NCBI GenBank assembly: GCA_002840975.1
Contig: PHDN01000006.1
Span: 62,001-126,000, forward strand
From: Bacteroidetes bacterium HGW-Bacteroidetes-16
GTDB taxonomy: Bacteria > Bacteroidota > Bacteroidia > Bacteroidales > F082
Length of the DNA stretch: 64,000 nt
Direction: 5' to 3'
This document shows, piece after piece, positions 15,526 through 24,473 of the stretch. Within the stretch, counting starts at the first letter, position 1, and each line of letters begins with the position of its first letter. Under the pieces are notes generated by a model, which ran no database searches, was not told the origin of the DNA, and worked only from the letters and a program-made list of their open reading frames with translations. A program made the translations under genes and the position numbers.

Positions 15526-17262
15526 ATGAAAAAATTCATTTTGTTGGCTCTCACCATGCTCCCTTGTGCATTCAACCTGTTTTCACAGACTTCTGACTTT
15601 GTACCTGTCTACGATTCCATGCATGCAAGGTTCCAGGTTTATTATGCTTTTGGTGATTGGAAAGCCATTGATTGGGTTGCCCTCGACAACCGTGTAAAAC
15701 CAAAAATTATCAGTGCCGGATTAAATAACGATACCAATGCGTTTTATCTGGCATTGCGCGAATATGTGGCTTTGATACCCGACGGACATCTTTCTGTCAG
15801 AGGAGATGGATGGGACAACCACAAAACAACTACCCGTTATCAGCAGATTGGAGGAAGTTATGGATTTGCACTCACAGGTCTTGATGATGGTCGGGTTGTG
15901 GCCAGTCTGGTAAATCCGGGATCACCTGCTGCCATGGCCGGAATGCAATTTGGGGCGGAATTACTTGAAATAAATGACCGGCCCGTGAGTGAGGTACTGG
16001 ATACGGTTTCCGTAATTTGGGCGGAAGCAAATCCGGCTTCCATGGAAAGTATAAAACTAAACCAATGCCGGTTTATTGGAAGAGCACCCATTAGTAGTAC
16101 TATAAAAATAAAGTTTCTAAACAGGGGCAATACAGACCCGGTTACTACAACCCTCACTGCTGTTGATGACAACTATGCTACATTTGACCAAACAACGTTG
16201 TTGCCTGTGGATCCCGGACCTGTTATATCCTATGAAATCCTTCAGCCAAGCGGTTTTGGTTATCTGAAACTGACCAGCGAAGGGGGGGATTCTGCAACCC
16301 TGGCCGGCATTTATACCGGTTTCAGGGATGCCATCACTCTTTTTAATGCCAGCGATGTTCCGGGATTGATTCTGGATATGCGGATCAACACTGGTGGTGC
16401 GGATATGCTGTCGGCTGCCCTCTCCGGATTTTTTTATACCGATACCACCCTGTACGAGCAACAAAGTTTCTTCAATCCCGGAAGCGGCCAGTTTGATATC
16501 TGGCCTCTGCCCATTCCTCATTTTAATCCACAAACATTGGGTTCGTATATTAATCCTGCCTATCCCGTGGGAAATTTATTCACTGAACCCCAGGGACTGA
16601 CCTTTACAAATCCTGTGATGGTGATGGTAGGCCCGCGCTGCATCAGCTCAGGAGAAGGAATCCCTATGATGTTACAGAAGTTGCCCAACAACAAAGTTGT
16701 AAGCTTCTATGGTAGCAACGCTTCATTTGGCATGATGGAATGGTGGTCGTACCATTATCTATATCTGCCACCCAACGATTTATATCTTCGATATCCTGTG
16801 GGAAGATCTCTGGATAAAGACTTTCAAATCCAGCTCGACAGCGATTCAAACAGGGTAGGAGGGGTAATGCCCGATATTCGTGTACCCATAAATGATACAG
16901 TACTGAATCATCTTTATATCGACAGCATCGATGTGGAGTTGAATTATGCCATAAATGAACTATACTCCTGGCTTGGAATGAATGAAACACACCCGGGCGT
17001 AGCAAGTCTTTTTTTGGATCCCATTTTTCCCAATCCTGTCACATCCGATGCGACCATTTCGTACCTGCTGGAGGAGTCAACCGATGTTACTATTGTCATT
17101 TATGATCTGTGTGGCCGGATGGTAACCACCTTGGTGAATGAATCGCAAATGGCAGGACGATATTCGGTGAAGTGGACTATAGGAGATATCTATTCCGGAA
17201 TTTATTTTTATAGAATCACCACCCGCAATGGGAGTATCACACGAAAATGCATTGTTCTCTGA
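15526..17262 (+). CDS. S41-family (C-terminal processing-like) protease with PDZ and T9SS tail
   Basis: The start is taken at ATG 15526, which gives a signal peptide (MKKFILLALTMLPCAFNLFSQ); an upstream in-frame ATG at 15469 would add 19 unlikely residues. A PDZ-like domain is near 125-165 (SLVNPGSPAAMAGMQFGAELLEIN). The S41 catalytic core follows with GLILDMRINTGG and GPRCISSGEGIPMML, where the Ser of SSGE is the probable nucleophile. The last 80 residues form a T9SS sorting domain (FPNPVTSDATISY through GIYFYRITT). It is therefore a predicted surface or extracellular endoprotease. It stands alone on the plus strand. Confidence 0.88.
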   Translation: MKKFILLALTMLPCAFNLFSQTSDFVPVYDSMHARFQVYYAFGDWKAIDWVALDNRVKPKIISAGLNNDTNAFYLALREYVALIPDGHLSVRGDGWDNHKTTTRYQQIGGSYGFALTGLDDGRVVASLVNPGSPAAMAGMQFGAELLEINDRPVSEVLDTVSVIWAEANPASMESIKLNQCRFIGRAPISSTIKIKFLNRGNTDPVTTTLTAVDDNYATFDQTTLLPVDPGPVISYEILQPSGFGYLKLTSEGGDSATLAGIYTGFRDAITLFNASDVPGLILDMRINTGGADMLSAALSGFFYTDTTLYEQQSFFNPGSGQFDIWPLPIPHFNPQTLGSYINPAYPVGNLFTEPQGLTFTNPVMVMVGPRCISSGEGIPMMLQKLPNNKVVSFYGSNASFGMMEWWSYHYLYLPPNDLYLRYPVGRSLDKDFQIQLDSDSNRVGGVMPDIRVPINDTVLNHLYIDSIDVELNYAINELYSWLGMNETHPGVASLFLDPIFPNPVTSDATISYLLEESTDVTIVIYDLCGRMVTTLVNESQMAGRYSVKWTIGDIYSGIYFYRITTRNGSITRKCIVL

Positions 17263-17336
17263 AATTTGGAAAAATCACCTCCATGATATGATACAACCAC
17301 GGGAGCACCATCATTGATGGTACTGAATCGAACCTG

Positions 17337-17621
17337 TTATTCCAGATTTAACAGCTGCTTTAGTTGTATTAAGTAATTCTCAAATTCATTTTTCCCTGCA
17401 TCTGTGGCCCGGCATTCGGTATGAGGGTAGTTTCTTTTAAAAGATTTCTTTACCTCTATATAGCCGGATTCCTGGAGTTTTGAGATCTGTACGCTCAGGT
17501 TTCCTTTGCTTGCCTGAGTGACTTCGATTAGTTTCATGAAATCAACCCACTCGGCATTGACCAGAAAACTGATTATAGACAACCGAAGTTCCTGATGCAA
17601 TATGGGATTAAGCTTTGTCAT
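17337..17621 (-). CDS. Winged-helix transcriptional regulator
   Basis: From the ATG at 17621 the product is 94 residues: MTKLNPILHQELRLSIISFLV. The helix-turn-helix reads MKLIEVTQASKGNLSVQISKLQESGYI and is followed by a wing (VKKSFKRNYPHTECRAT) and a helix, the pattern of small MarR/ArsR-like wHTH_34 proteins. It overlaps the end of the membrane protein gene by 14 nt, so the pair is co-transcribed and probably translationally coupled. The palindromes in the shared promoter (18206-18239) suggest autoregulation. Longer in-frame extension upstream (to 17732) would read through the neighbour and is rejected. Confidence 0.85.
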   Translation of the reverse strand: MTKLNPILHQELRLSIISFLVNAEWVDFMKLIEVTQASKGNLSVQISKLQESGYIEVKKSFKRNYPHTECRATDAGKNEFENYLIQLKQLLNLE

Positions 17622-18168
17622 GCTCTGATTTTCGTAAGATAATACCTGGAACAACATAGCCAAAAAGGAAACTCCCGGCGAAAACCAATCCCTGATAAGG
17701 TTGATCAACAACAAAAGCACAAACAATAGCACCCAACTCCATCACCAGGCCCCCCAGGAGAAATGGATTAAACTTAGATATACCTCCACTGATGAATGTG
17801 GCAGAACCTGCCAGCATTAATATTAAGGCGTGTGGCGGAAGCTGGTGGTGCATGGTATAGGCAATGGAGAAGATCATGGTGAAACCAAATGCACCCCAGG
17901 TAAAGGAGGTAATCCGATCGCCAGAGGTTTTTACACCCGATCGTTTACTTTCCTTCATCCCATAAGCGAATGAGATAATTCCACCTATAATTCCCATAGC
18001 GGGCCAGACCATCCAAAAATTGGGATGCCCATACAGTAAGTATTCGGCTATGCCGGTCGGGATAAGCAAAATTCCCCACATGATAAAATAAAAGGAATTC
18101 CGGTGCAATGACTTCTTGTTCTCTTTGAACATGGTCTCAATAATTTCAATACTCTGGGTTGTTTTCAT
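17608..18168 (-). CDS. Multi-pass membrane protein paired with wHTH regulator
   Basis: The 186-residue protein has a short cytosolic N-terminus and five or six hydrophobic helices (about 27-47, 54-68, 91-104, 112-127, 134-150 and 155-175). It contains no catalytic motif that I recognise. It precedes and overlaps the regulator gene. In Bacteroidota, small wHTH regulators are often coupled to such membrane proteins, and the membrane protein may act as a sensor or an anti-regulator; that is inference. The promoter TATATTTG lies 32 nt upstream within an operator-like palindrome region. Confidence 0.7.
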   Translation of the reverse strand: MKTTQSIEIIETMFKENKKSLHRNSFYFIMWGILLIPTGIAEYLLYGHPNFWMVWPAMGIIGGIISFAYGMKESKRSGVKTSGDRITSFTWGAFGFTMIFSIAYTMHHQLPPHALILMLAGSATFISGGISKFNPFLLGGLVMELGAIVCAFVVDQPYQGLVFAGSFLFGYVVPGIILRKSEHDKA

Positions 18169-18199
18169 ACGGATTAAGTTTTTAATTAATAATTTTCGA

Positions 18200-18239
18200 C
18201 AAATATAAACTAGTTTACAATATAAACCATAAACTGTTT
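18200..18239 (-). promoter_or_regulatory. -7 box with overlapping palindromic operator
   Basis: The minus strand reads TATATTTG (complement of 18200-18207), a good TAnnTTTG box for the membrane/regulator pair. It abuts the perfect palindrome TAAACTAGTTTA (18206-18217), and a second half-similar site AAACTGTTT follows at 18231-18239, about two helical turns away. The arrangement fits binding of a dimeric wHTH repressor over the promoter. Confidence 0.55.
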
Positions 18240-18461
18240 GAAATATTTTTCAACAATTCTGATTATTCTTTCTCGAATCGTCTGTTAATTTTCGTGTTGG
18301 ATTCTCCAATGGTAATATAATTAGTTATTTTGGTCTTGAATCAATGCTAAATCCTGTTATAAGAAGGAATCATACACAATTGTTTTGAATTGTAATCACG
18401 TTGAACTACAATTACTTGGAAAATACGGTAAAAGTCGTATACATTTTGCTTTTCAATATTG

Positions 18462-18469
18462 TATCTTTG
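18462..18469 (+). promoter_or_regulatory. -7 promoter box of beta-propeller T9SS gene
   Basis: TATCTTTG matches TAnnTTTG; a TTTTG lies upstream at 18444-18448 with short spacing. It would give a 5' leader of roughly 130 nt before the ATG at 18603. Confidence 0.4.
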
Positions 18470-18602
18470 TTACAGGGAAATTAATAATTCCCTTTTGTCT
18501 TTCATAGTTGCATGTGTAAAGTATTGGAATTTAGAAATATCACCTAAAAAGAAAGCTAATAATTGTTATAATTCTTTGTTCTAACCAAAAAAGTCTCGCC
18601 TT

Positions 18603-19853
18603 ATGAAAAAACTTGTACTCTTTATGTTTAGTTCATTTATGTCCATATGTTTGCTTGGACAATGGACTCCAATTCCCATCGGTACGGCTTCCTCCGAAGC
18701 TGTTACAATGGCTGCTTATACCGACACCGTGATGGTTGGTTTCGCAGGCGATGGGATCTTCCGCACCCGTGATTTGGGAAATTCATGGGAGGATATCAGT
18801 GGGGATTTGGACAATAAAAACATCAATAGAATTATGCCGGGTCCCTGGCCTTCTCTGTTCGTGTCCACCGACGATGGTCCTTATTTTACTATGGATCAGG
18901 TGTCTTATGTAAATACCACGTCTACCGGATTAACCAATACGGATGTTAGCTTATATTATGTTGGGGGTGAATTGGACAACAATGATTTCATAGTTGCGAC
19001 CAAAGGAGGAGGCTTTTTTACGGGTCCGGAGTTGGATGGACCATGGTCACCAGCTAACAACGGTTTGGTAGGGAACGCTCTATTTATAAACAACATGAGC
19101 GGTTATGATATTGGTGACACCAGTACCTATGTTCTGGCTACTGATGGAGGAGTTTATTATTCGAACGATGAGTTTGCCTCCTGGTTCTCAGGTAATAATG
19201 GACTTACGGGTAATCAACTTTATGTTACCGGTGTTATGCTGCTTAATACCTTTTCATTTATAACTACCGAAGATGGTGCTTTTTATAGTCTGGATTTTGG
19301 CCAAAATTGGGTAAGTGTTATTGAAAACGAAAAATTCAATGTAATGTTATTGCAGGTGAGCCAAAGCGGCGCTTTTACGTTGTTTATTTTGGGAGAAACT
19401 GCTTATGTAACCAATGATCTACAGAATTGGATCCCTTTCTCAATTCCCGGAGAAGTCATCTCTGCCGCGGTAACTTCAAGTGAGTTGTTTATTGCAACCG
19501 AAGCAATCAAAGCTGATTTCAATTCAACCAGCGGGATATACCGACAACCTATAAGCTGGATTCTTACTGCATTACCGGAAAATGAGGAGGAAACCAATGT
19601 TTCATTAAAGCAGAATTATCCAAATCCATTCACAAACTTAACGACCGTCACATATTCATTGTCTAAGGAACAGCTGGTGGATATCAGGGTGTTAGATTTG
19701 CTCGGAAGAGAAGTCAAAATGCTTGTGAATTCGGTTCAAGAAGTTGGAAGCCATGAAGTAATCCTGGATGCCAATGACATGTTAAGAGGTATGTACATGG
19801 TTGTTTTAAGATCGGAGGAATCGACAGCCACTATAAAAATAATGAAAGAGTAA
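18603..19853 (+). CDS. Beta-propeller/BNR-like secreted protein with T9SS sorting domain
   Basis: The 416-residue protein has a signal peptide (MKKLVLFMFSSFMSICLLGQ). Repeating blocks such as GIFRTRDLGNSWEDIS, GVYYSNDEFASW and GAFYSLDFGQNWVSV are Asp-box/BNR-type blades of a sialidase- or YCF48-like beta-propeller. The C-terminal 80 residues are a T9SS domain (QNYPNPFTNLTTVTYSL through GMYMVVLRSEES). Such proteins are exported to the cell surface; binding partner or activity is unknown. It is monocistronic and converges on the tyrosine catabolism operon with a 12-nt gap. Confidence 0.82.
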   Translation: MKKLVLFMFSSFMSICLLGQWTPIPIGTASSEAVTMAAYTDTVMVGFAGDGIFRTRDLGNSWEDISGDLDNKNINRIMPGPWPSLFVSTDDGPYFTMDQVSYVNTTSTGLTNTDVSLYYVGGELDNNDFIVATKGGGFFTGPELDGPWSPANNGLVGNALFINNMSGYDIGDTSTYVLATDGGVYYSNDEFASWFSGNNGLTGNQLYVTGVMLLNTFSFITTEDGAFYSLDFGQNWVSVIENEKFNVMLLQVSQSGAFTLFILGETAYVTNDLQNWIPFSIPGEVISAAVTSSELFIATEAIKADFNSTSGIYRQPISWILTALPENEEETNVSLKQNYPNPFTNLTTVTYSLSKEQLVDIRVLDLLGREVKMLVNSVQEVGSHEVILDANDMLRGMYMVVLRSEESTATIKIMKE

Positions 19854-19865
19854 ATCCCATTATTT

Positions 19866-20735
19866 TTACGCCAACAGCAATGCCAACGCGTGCTTTACGC
19901 GCCCTGCTTCAATTAATTTCCTGGCAGTCTGGTGTCTTTTCTCGTTATCCCCGGTGGTGAGTGTAAATTCCGGCAGATCGCGAATAGATGCTATTTCCTG
20001 AGCTGAAGGCAGGTCTTCCAGGTTTCCCAGTCGTCCCAGGTCGTTTCCGGTTAAAATCCTGCTCCATCGGATGTGATCAGGTAAGGCATCTACTCCAATT
20101 CCGATGGTACTCAGCGGTTTCGGGACAATAAATTTTGAGTTTCCCGAGGTGCGTACATAATAATCACCTCCCATCCGGCCCACCAGATCGATCTTGTCCA
20201 CGTCGATATCGCCCAGATCATCCAACACTTTTTCATCCAAATGCACAAACAGAATTTCACAAATGACGAGATTACCCGATCCCGCTTTACCGCTGGTTTC
20301 AATAATTTCGCGTACTTTACATTCAAATTGCAAGGGCGATTCTTTCACCCTAAATGGTTTCACCAACTTGCTTTGAAGTGGGGTCAACCCCGATTTTTCA
20401 AATTCGTTAACTCCTTTTGCATATTCGGTGCTGGCCAGGCTTACCTGATGCACCATGTTGTAAGTCACAGCGTTTATCACCACTTCCGGACGAGCCTTCA
20501 AATTTTCGAGTGTATGTTTGGTTGTGTTGTCGCGTCCCCGGCGTGCCGGTGAAAAGATGAGTGTTGTGGGATTGATGCCAAAGGCATTGTAAAAACTAAA
20601 TGGAGACAAATTGGGATTTCCCAATTCATCCATGGTCGAGGCCAGTGCAATGGGTCGGGGGGCTACTCCGTTTTGTAGCAATTTCGACAGTTGTTGGTTA
20701 CCCAGAGTATTCGGATCAATTTCTATCATCGCCAA
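19866..20735 (-). CDS. Flavin reductase-like FMN-binding protein
   Basis: The 289-residue protein has the split-barrel FMN-binding fold of the flavin reductase/DIM6-NTAB family: GVAPRPIALASTMDELGNPNLSPFSFYNAFG, then a PRP-Asn region (RDNTTKHTLENLKARPEVVINAV). It starts immediately after the fahA stop (1-nt junction), so it is translated from the same mRNA and belongs to the tyrosine catabolism operon. Its role there is unclear; it could supply reduced flavin or act on a side product. A related protein follows fahA in other Bacteroidota as far as I recall. There is no signal peptide. Confidence 0.82.
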   Translation of the reverse strand: MAMIEIDPNTLGNQQLSKLLQNGVAPRPIALASTMDELGNPNLSPFSFYNAFGINPTTLIFSPARRGRDNTTKHTLENLKARPEVVINAVTYNMVHQVSLASTEYAKGVNEFEKSGLTPLQSKLVKPFRVKESPLQFECKVREIIETSGKAGSGNLVICEILFVHLDEKVLDDLGDIDVDKIDLVGRMGGDYYVRTSGNSKFIVPKPLSTIGIGVDALPDHIRWSRILTGNDLGRLGNLEDLPSAQEIASIRDLPEFTLTTGDNEKRHQTARKLIEAGRVKHALALLLA

Positions 20736-22016
20736 TTAATTTGCCGGGAGAATTTTTGTGACGCACTCACCAAAACCGATTCGTACCTTGTCATTTTGGC
20801 AATGTCCGCGCATGGTGATGGTGTCATGATCCTGGATAAATTTTCGATCGCCACCCTCGTTCAAGGGGATGGGTTTGGTTCCTTGCCACGAAAGCTCCAG
20901 CATCGATCCATACGAATCGGGAGCAGGACCTGAAATCGTACCTGAACCATACATATCACCAATGCGGATGTTACACCCATTCACGGTTTGATGTGCCAGT
21001 TGTTGTTTTACGCTCCAGTAAAGATATTTGTAGTTGGAACGGCAGAGCGTTGTTTCAGCTCCATTGTCGGGTGTCAATGAAACCTCTAACTGAATATCAT
21101 AATTGTCCTTTCCCTCTGATTTTAAATAGGGGAGGACGGGTGGATCTTGTTTAGGTCCCCCGACACGAAATGGTTGTAAGGCTTCCATTGTCACGATCCA
21201 AGGCGAAATAACCGACCCAAAACTTTTTGCCAGGAATGGCCCAAGGGGCACATATTCCCATTTTTGAATGTCGCGCGCCGATAAATCGTTGAAAAGTACC
21301 ATTCCGAAAATATAGTCTTCGGTTTGTTCGATGGAGATGCTTTCGCCCAATTTGGATTCTTTCCCGGTGATAAATGCCATCTCCAATTCGAAATCCACCA
21401 GTTTTGATGGACCGAAAACGGGACTTGAGGCTCCATTTATCATGGTTTGTCCTTTGGGTCGGTGAATGTTGGTGCCACTTACCACGATGGAAGAACTTCT
21501 CCCATGGTAACCCACGGGCAAGTGTTTCCAGTTGGGAAACAAGGCGTTTGCCGGATCGCGAAACATCACCCCCACATTGGTGGCATGTTCGATGCTGGAA
21601 TAAAAATCGGTGTAATCGCCAACAGCCACCGGCATTTCCATTATCACCTGATTTATTGGGATCAGGGCCAGATTTCTTGCTTCTTCATCTTGCTGAAGAT
21701 CAGCATTATTCAATCTAAACAACTCAGACAAGGATTTTCTGATGCCGGACCACATTGGTTTTCCTAAAGCCATCAAAGGATTGAGAACCGGTTGATAAAA
21801 CACACTTAAATCATCAATTTCCAGGTGATCGAAATAGCCAAAATCAGCTAAAACGCTTAGATCTATAACAGTATCTCCAATGCGGGTGGCGGGTCGGGGG
21901 TCACCGTTTTGTGGTCTGATCATGCCAAATGGAAGGTTTTGGATTGGAAAATCACTCCCCTTTGCTACATCAATCCACGACTTCAATTCAGGGTTATTTG
22001 GTTCAATCATTGTCAA
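20736..22016 (-). CDS. fahA: Fumarylacetoacetase
   Basis: The 426-residue protein matches fumarylacetoacetate hydrolase, which splits fumarylacetoacetate into fumarate and acetoacetate as the last step of tyrosine degradation (EC 3.7.1.2). Visible family blocks are VGDYTDFYSSIEHATNVG, NWKHLPVGYHGRSSSIVVSG (active-site His), DFELEMAFI (metal-binding acidic residues) and LFNDLSARDIQKWEYVPLGP. The length fits the eukaryotic-like family. It starts 6 nt after hppD and abuts the flavin reductase-like gene. It acts in the cytoplasm. Confidence 0.96.
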   Translation of the reverse strand: MTMIEPNNPELKSWIDVAKGSDFPIQNLPFGMIRPQNGDPRPATRIGDTVIDLSVLADFGYFDHLEIDDLSVFYQPVLNPLMALGKPMWSGIRKSLSELFRLNNADLQQDEEARNLALIPINQVIMEMPVAVGDYTDFYSSIEHATNVGVMFRDPANALFPNWKHLPVGYHGRSSSIVVSGTNIHRPKGQTMINGASSPVFGPSKLVDFELEMAFITGKESKLGESISIEQTEDYIFGMVLFNDLSARDIQKWEYVPLGPFLAKSFGSVISPWIVTMEALQPFRVGGPKQDPPVLPYLKSEGKDNYDIQLEVSLTPDNGAETTLCRSNYKYLYWSVKQQLAHQTVNGCNIRIGDMYGSGTISGPAPDSYGSMLELSWQGTKPIPLNEGGDRKFIQDHDTITMRGHCQNDKVRIGFGECVTKILPAN

Positions 22017-22022
22017 ATTGTG

Positions 22023-23123
22023 TTATAAAGTGCCTCTGTTTCCCTGCTCCAGTTCGATAGCCTCGAACAATGCTTTAAAATTTCCCTTGCCAAAAGATTT
22101 GGCTCCTTTTCTTTGGATAATTTCAAAGAAAAAGGTGGGCCGATCCTGAACGGGTTTGGTAAACAATTGTAATAGATAACCATCTTCATCCCGATCAATG
22201 AGTACCCGTTGTTCCATCAATTTTGACATGTCTTCCTCTATTTTTCCTACCCTTTGGGAAACGGTTGTGTAATACGTGTCGGGAACGTGCAGGAAATCAA
22301 CTCCCCGGTCGCGGTGAGCGCTTACAGTAGCCAGGATGTCATTGGTAGCCATGGCTACATGTTGCGGCCCGGGGCCAATATAAAAGTCAAGGTACTCTTC
22401 GATTTGAGATTTTTTCAACCCGGCTGCCGGCTCGTTGATGGGAAATTTTATTCTCAGGTTTTTACTGGCCATCACCTTACTTTTTAAGGCGGTAAACTCG
22501 GTTGATATGTCTTTGTCATCAAACGAAATCAACTGGTCGAAACCCATCACGGTGCGGTAAAATCCGGCTACATTGTCCATTTCATTCCAGTCAACGTTTC
22601 CAACGATATGGTCCACATAGAGCAATCCGGTGTCTTCCGGTTTATATTCAGGATCCCACTTAATGAACCCAGGTAGAAACGGTCCATGATAATCATTCCG
22701 TTCAACGAACACGTGCAGCGTTTCACCATAAGTATATATTGAAGAGGTAACAACTTTGCCATATACATCTTGCATCGTGGCCGGTTCCTGATGGCTGCGT
22801 GCACCCCGGCTGGTGGTTTCTGCCCAGGCTTTTGCGGCATCCTCTACATTTAATGCAATCACCTTTACGCCATCGCCGTGTTTTTTGTGGTGTTCTGCCA
22901 CCGGTGAGTCAGGAACAAGGGTGGCTGTGAGTACAAAGGTGATTTTGCCTTGACGGACAACATAGGAAGTACGGTCTTTTACTCCTGTTTCGAGTCCCGC
23001 GTATGCCACCGGTTGGAACCCAAAAGCAGATTGATAATAATGAGCAGCCTGTTTTGCATTGCCAACATAAAATTCCACATAATCAGTTCCCGTAATGGGG
23101 AGAAATTCAGCAGTATTTGTCAT
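22023..23123 (-). CDS. hppD: 4-hydroxyphenylpyruvate dioxygenase
   Basis: The 366-residue protein has two VOC repeats. The iron ligands are the His in LYVDHIVGNV, the His in GPQHVAMATNDI and the Glu in FFFEIIQRKG. It converts 4-hydroxyphenylpyruvate to homogentisate with O2 (EC 1.13.11.27). The C-terminal RKGAKSFGKGNFKALFEAIE helix is typical and gates the active site. It lies between hmgA (43-nt gap) and fahA (6-nt gap), so the operon covers conversion of hydroxyphenylpyruvate to fumarate and acetoacetate apart from the isomerase step. Confidence 0.96.
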   Translation of the reverse strand: MTNTAEFLPITGTDYVEFYVGNAKQAAHYYQSAFGFQPVAYAGLETGVKDRTSYVVRQGKITFVLTATLVPDSPVAEHHKKHGDGVKVIALNVEDAAKAWAETTSRGARSHQEPATMQDVYGKVVTSSIYTYGETLHVFVERNDYHGPFLPGFIKWDPEYKPEDTGLLYVDHIVGNVDWNEMDNVAGFYRTVMGFDQLISFDDKDISTEFTALKSKVMASKNLRIKFPINEPAAGLKKSQIEEYLDFYIGPGPQHVAMATNDILATVSAHRDRGVDFLHVPDTYYTTVSQRVGKIEEDMSKLMEQRVLIDRDEDGYLLQLFTKPVQDRPTFFFEIIQRKGAKSFGKGNFKALFEAIELEQGNRGTL

Positions 23124-23166
23124 TTTTATTCAGTTTATTCTATTGTGATCAATTATTTTCTGTGAT

Positions 23167-24327
23167 TTATTCGTGCAGCCAGCTGAGGTAATACTCAGAT
23201 ATCTCCAGATTCAAAGCTGTTTTGGTAAGTTTCAGGGGTTTGAACGTGTCGACCATCACTGCCAACTCATCGGTCGATTTTCTACCAATACTTCGTTCGA
23301 TGGCGCCCGGGTGCGGTCCATGGGTGATTCCCATAGGATGCAGTGTGATTTGCCCGTGTTCGATATCGTTTCGGCTCATAAAATCACCTGCTACGTAATA
23401 TAGTACTTCATCCGAATCGATGTTGCTGTGGTGATAAGGGGCTGGCACCGATTGAGGATGATAATCGTAAAGCCTGGGTACAAAAGCACACATCACAAAA
23501 CCATTGGCTTCAAAGGTTTGGTGGACGGGAGGAGGTTGATGTATTCGGCCCGTAATGGGTTCAAAATCGTGTATGGACAAGGCAAATGGGTAGAGACACC
23601 CATCCCAGCCAATGGCATCAAAAGGATGGGTTTTGTAGTGGTATGGAAAGAGTGTTTGCTGTTGCTTGATGATCACCTTGAAATCGCCGGTCTGATGGTG
23701 AGTAATCAACTTCTCGGGTGTGCGTATGTCGCGTTCATGAAAAGGGCTATGTTCCAATAGCTGTCCCGATTTGTTTAAATATCTTTTTGGGAAATTCAGC
23801 GGCGACATTGATTCGACAATGAACAGCCGGTTGTGTTCGTGAGCAAAGGTAAGTTGGTAAATGGTGCCTCTTGGAATAATCACATGGTCGCCTTCATGAA
23901 ATGGCAATTCCCCATAGATCGTGTCCAATATGCCGCTTCCTTTGTGGACAAAGATCATCTCATCTGCCTGTGCGTTTTTAAAAAACCAGCCACCCATCGA
24001 TTTTTTCGGTGCGGCCAGAATAATCTGTACATCATCATTAAAAAGAACAACTTGTCGGCTTTTCAAATAGTCATCCTCTTCGGGCAAGTCAAATCCTTTA
24101 AAACTACGGTGTTGCATGTTTTTATCAATAGCAATTTCAGGACTTGCTTCGATAGGCAAATCAATACCAATTACCTGTGTTGGAGGAAACTCATGGTAGA
24201 TAATGGAGTAGATGTCTGAAAATCCTTCCGATGAAACCAATTCTTCCGCGTAAAGGCTTTCGTCGGGCTTTCTAAAAATGGTATGTCTTTTCGCCGGAAT
24301 TTGTCCCCTGACCTGATAGTGTGGCAT
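23167..24327 (-). CDS. hmgA: Homogentisate 1,2-dioxygenase
   Basis: The 386-residue cupin-type protein matches homogentisate 1,2-dioxygenase, the ring-opening enzyme (EC 1.13.11.5). Family blocks include MPHYQVRGQIPAKRHTIFRK, HEGDHVIIPRGTIYQL, WDGCLYPFALSIHDFEPI, and the iron-ligand region FVPRLYDYHPQSVPAPYHHSNIDSDEVLYY. The version is the shorter bacterial type. It is the first gene of the tyrosine operon, with a TACTTTTG promoter-like box 29 nt upstream. Oxygen dependence implies an organism with at least microaerobic metabolism. Confidence 0.95.
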   Translation of the reverse strand: MPHYQVRGQIPAKRHTIFRKPDESLYAEELVSSEGFSDIYSIIYHEFPPTQVIGIDLPIEASPEIAIDKNMQHRSFKGFDLPEEDDYLKSRQVVLFNDDVQIILAAPKKSMGGWFFKNAQADEMIFVHKGSGILDTIYGELPFHEGDHVIIPRGTIYQLTFAHEHNRLFIVESMSPLNFPKRYLNKSGQLLEHSPFHERDIRTPEKLITHHQTGDFKVIIKQQQTLFPYHYKTHPFDAIGWDGCLYPFALSIHDFEPITGRIHQPPPVHQTFEANGFVMCAFVPRLYDYHPQSVPAPYHHSNIDSDEVLYYVAGDFMSRNDIEHGQITLHPMGITHGPHPGAIERSIGRKSTDELAVMVDTFKPLKLTKTALNLEISEYYLSWLHE

Positions 24328-24355
24328 GTTTATTTAGATTTAATTAACAGAATGA

Positions 24356-24363
24356 CAAAAGTA
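24356..24363 (-). promoter_or_regulatory. -7 promoter box of tyrosine catabolism operon
   Basis: The minus strand reads TACTTTTG, matching TAnnTTTG, about 29 nt upstream of the hmgA ATG. No good -33 element was seen. Confidence 0.4.
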
Positions 24364-24473
24364 TAAAAATATCAGGAAATTCACGCTTCATTTTAATAAA
24401 GCTTGCTTTGTTGCAATCGATTGTTAACAAGATTTAACACGAAAGTATACTATTATCATCCCGCAAGGACTCG

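Larger units (their letters stand above)
18169..18602. other. Divergent intergenic region with two promoters
   Basis: The region separates the minus-strand membrane/regulator pair from the plus-strand T9SS protein. It holds the -7 box and palindromes for the pair (18200-18239), an ACAATTG-n5-AATTGT inverted repeat (about 18379-18395), and the -7 box at 18462-18469 for the plus-strand gene. No gene was found. Confidence 0.5.
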
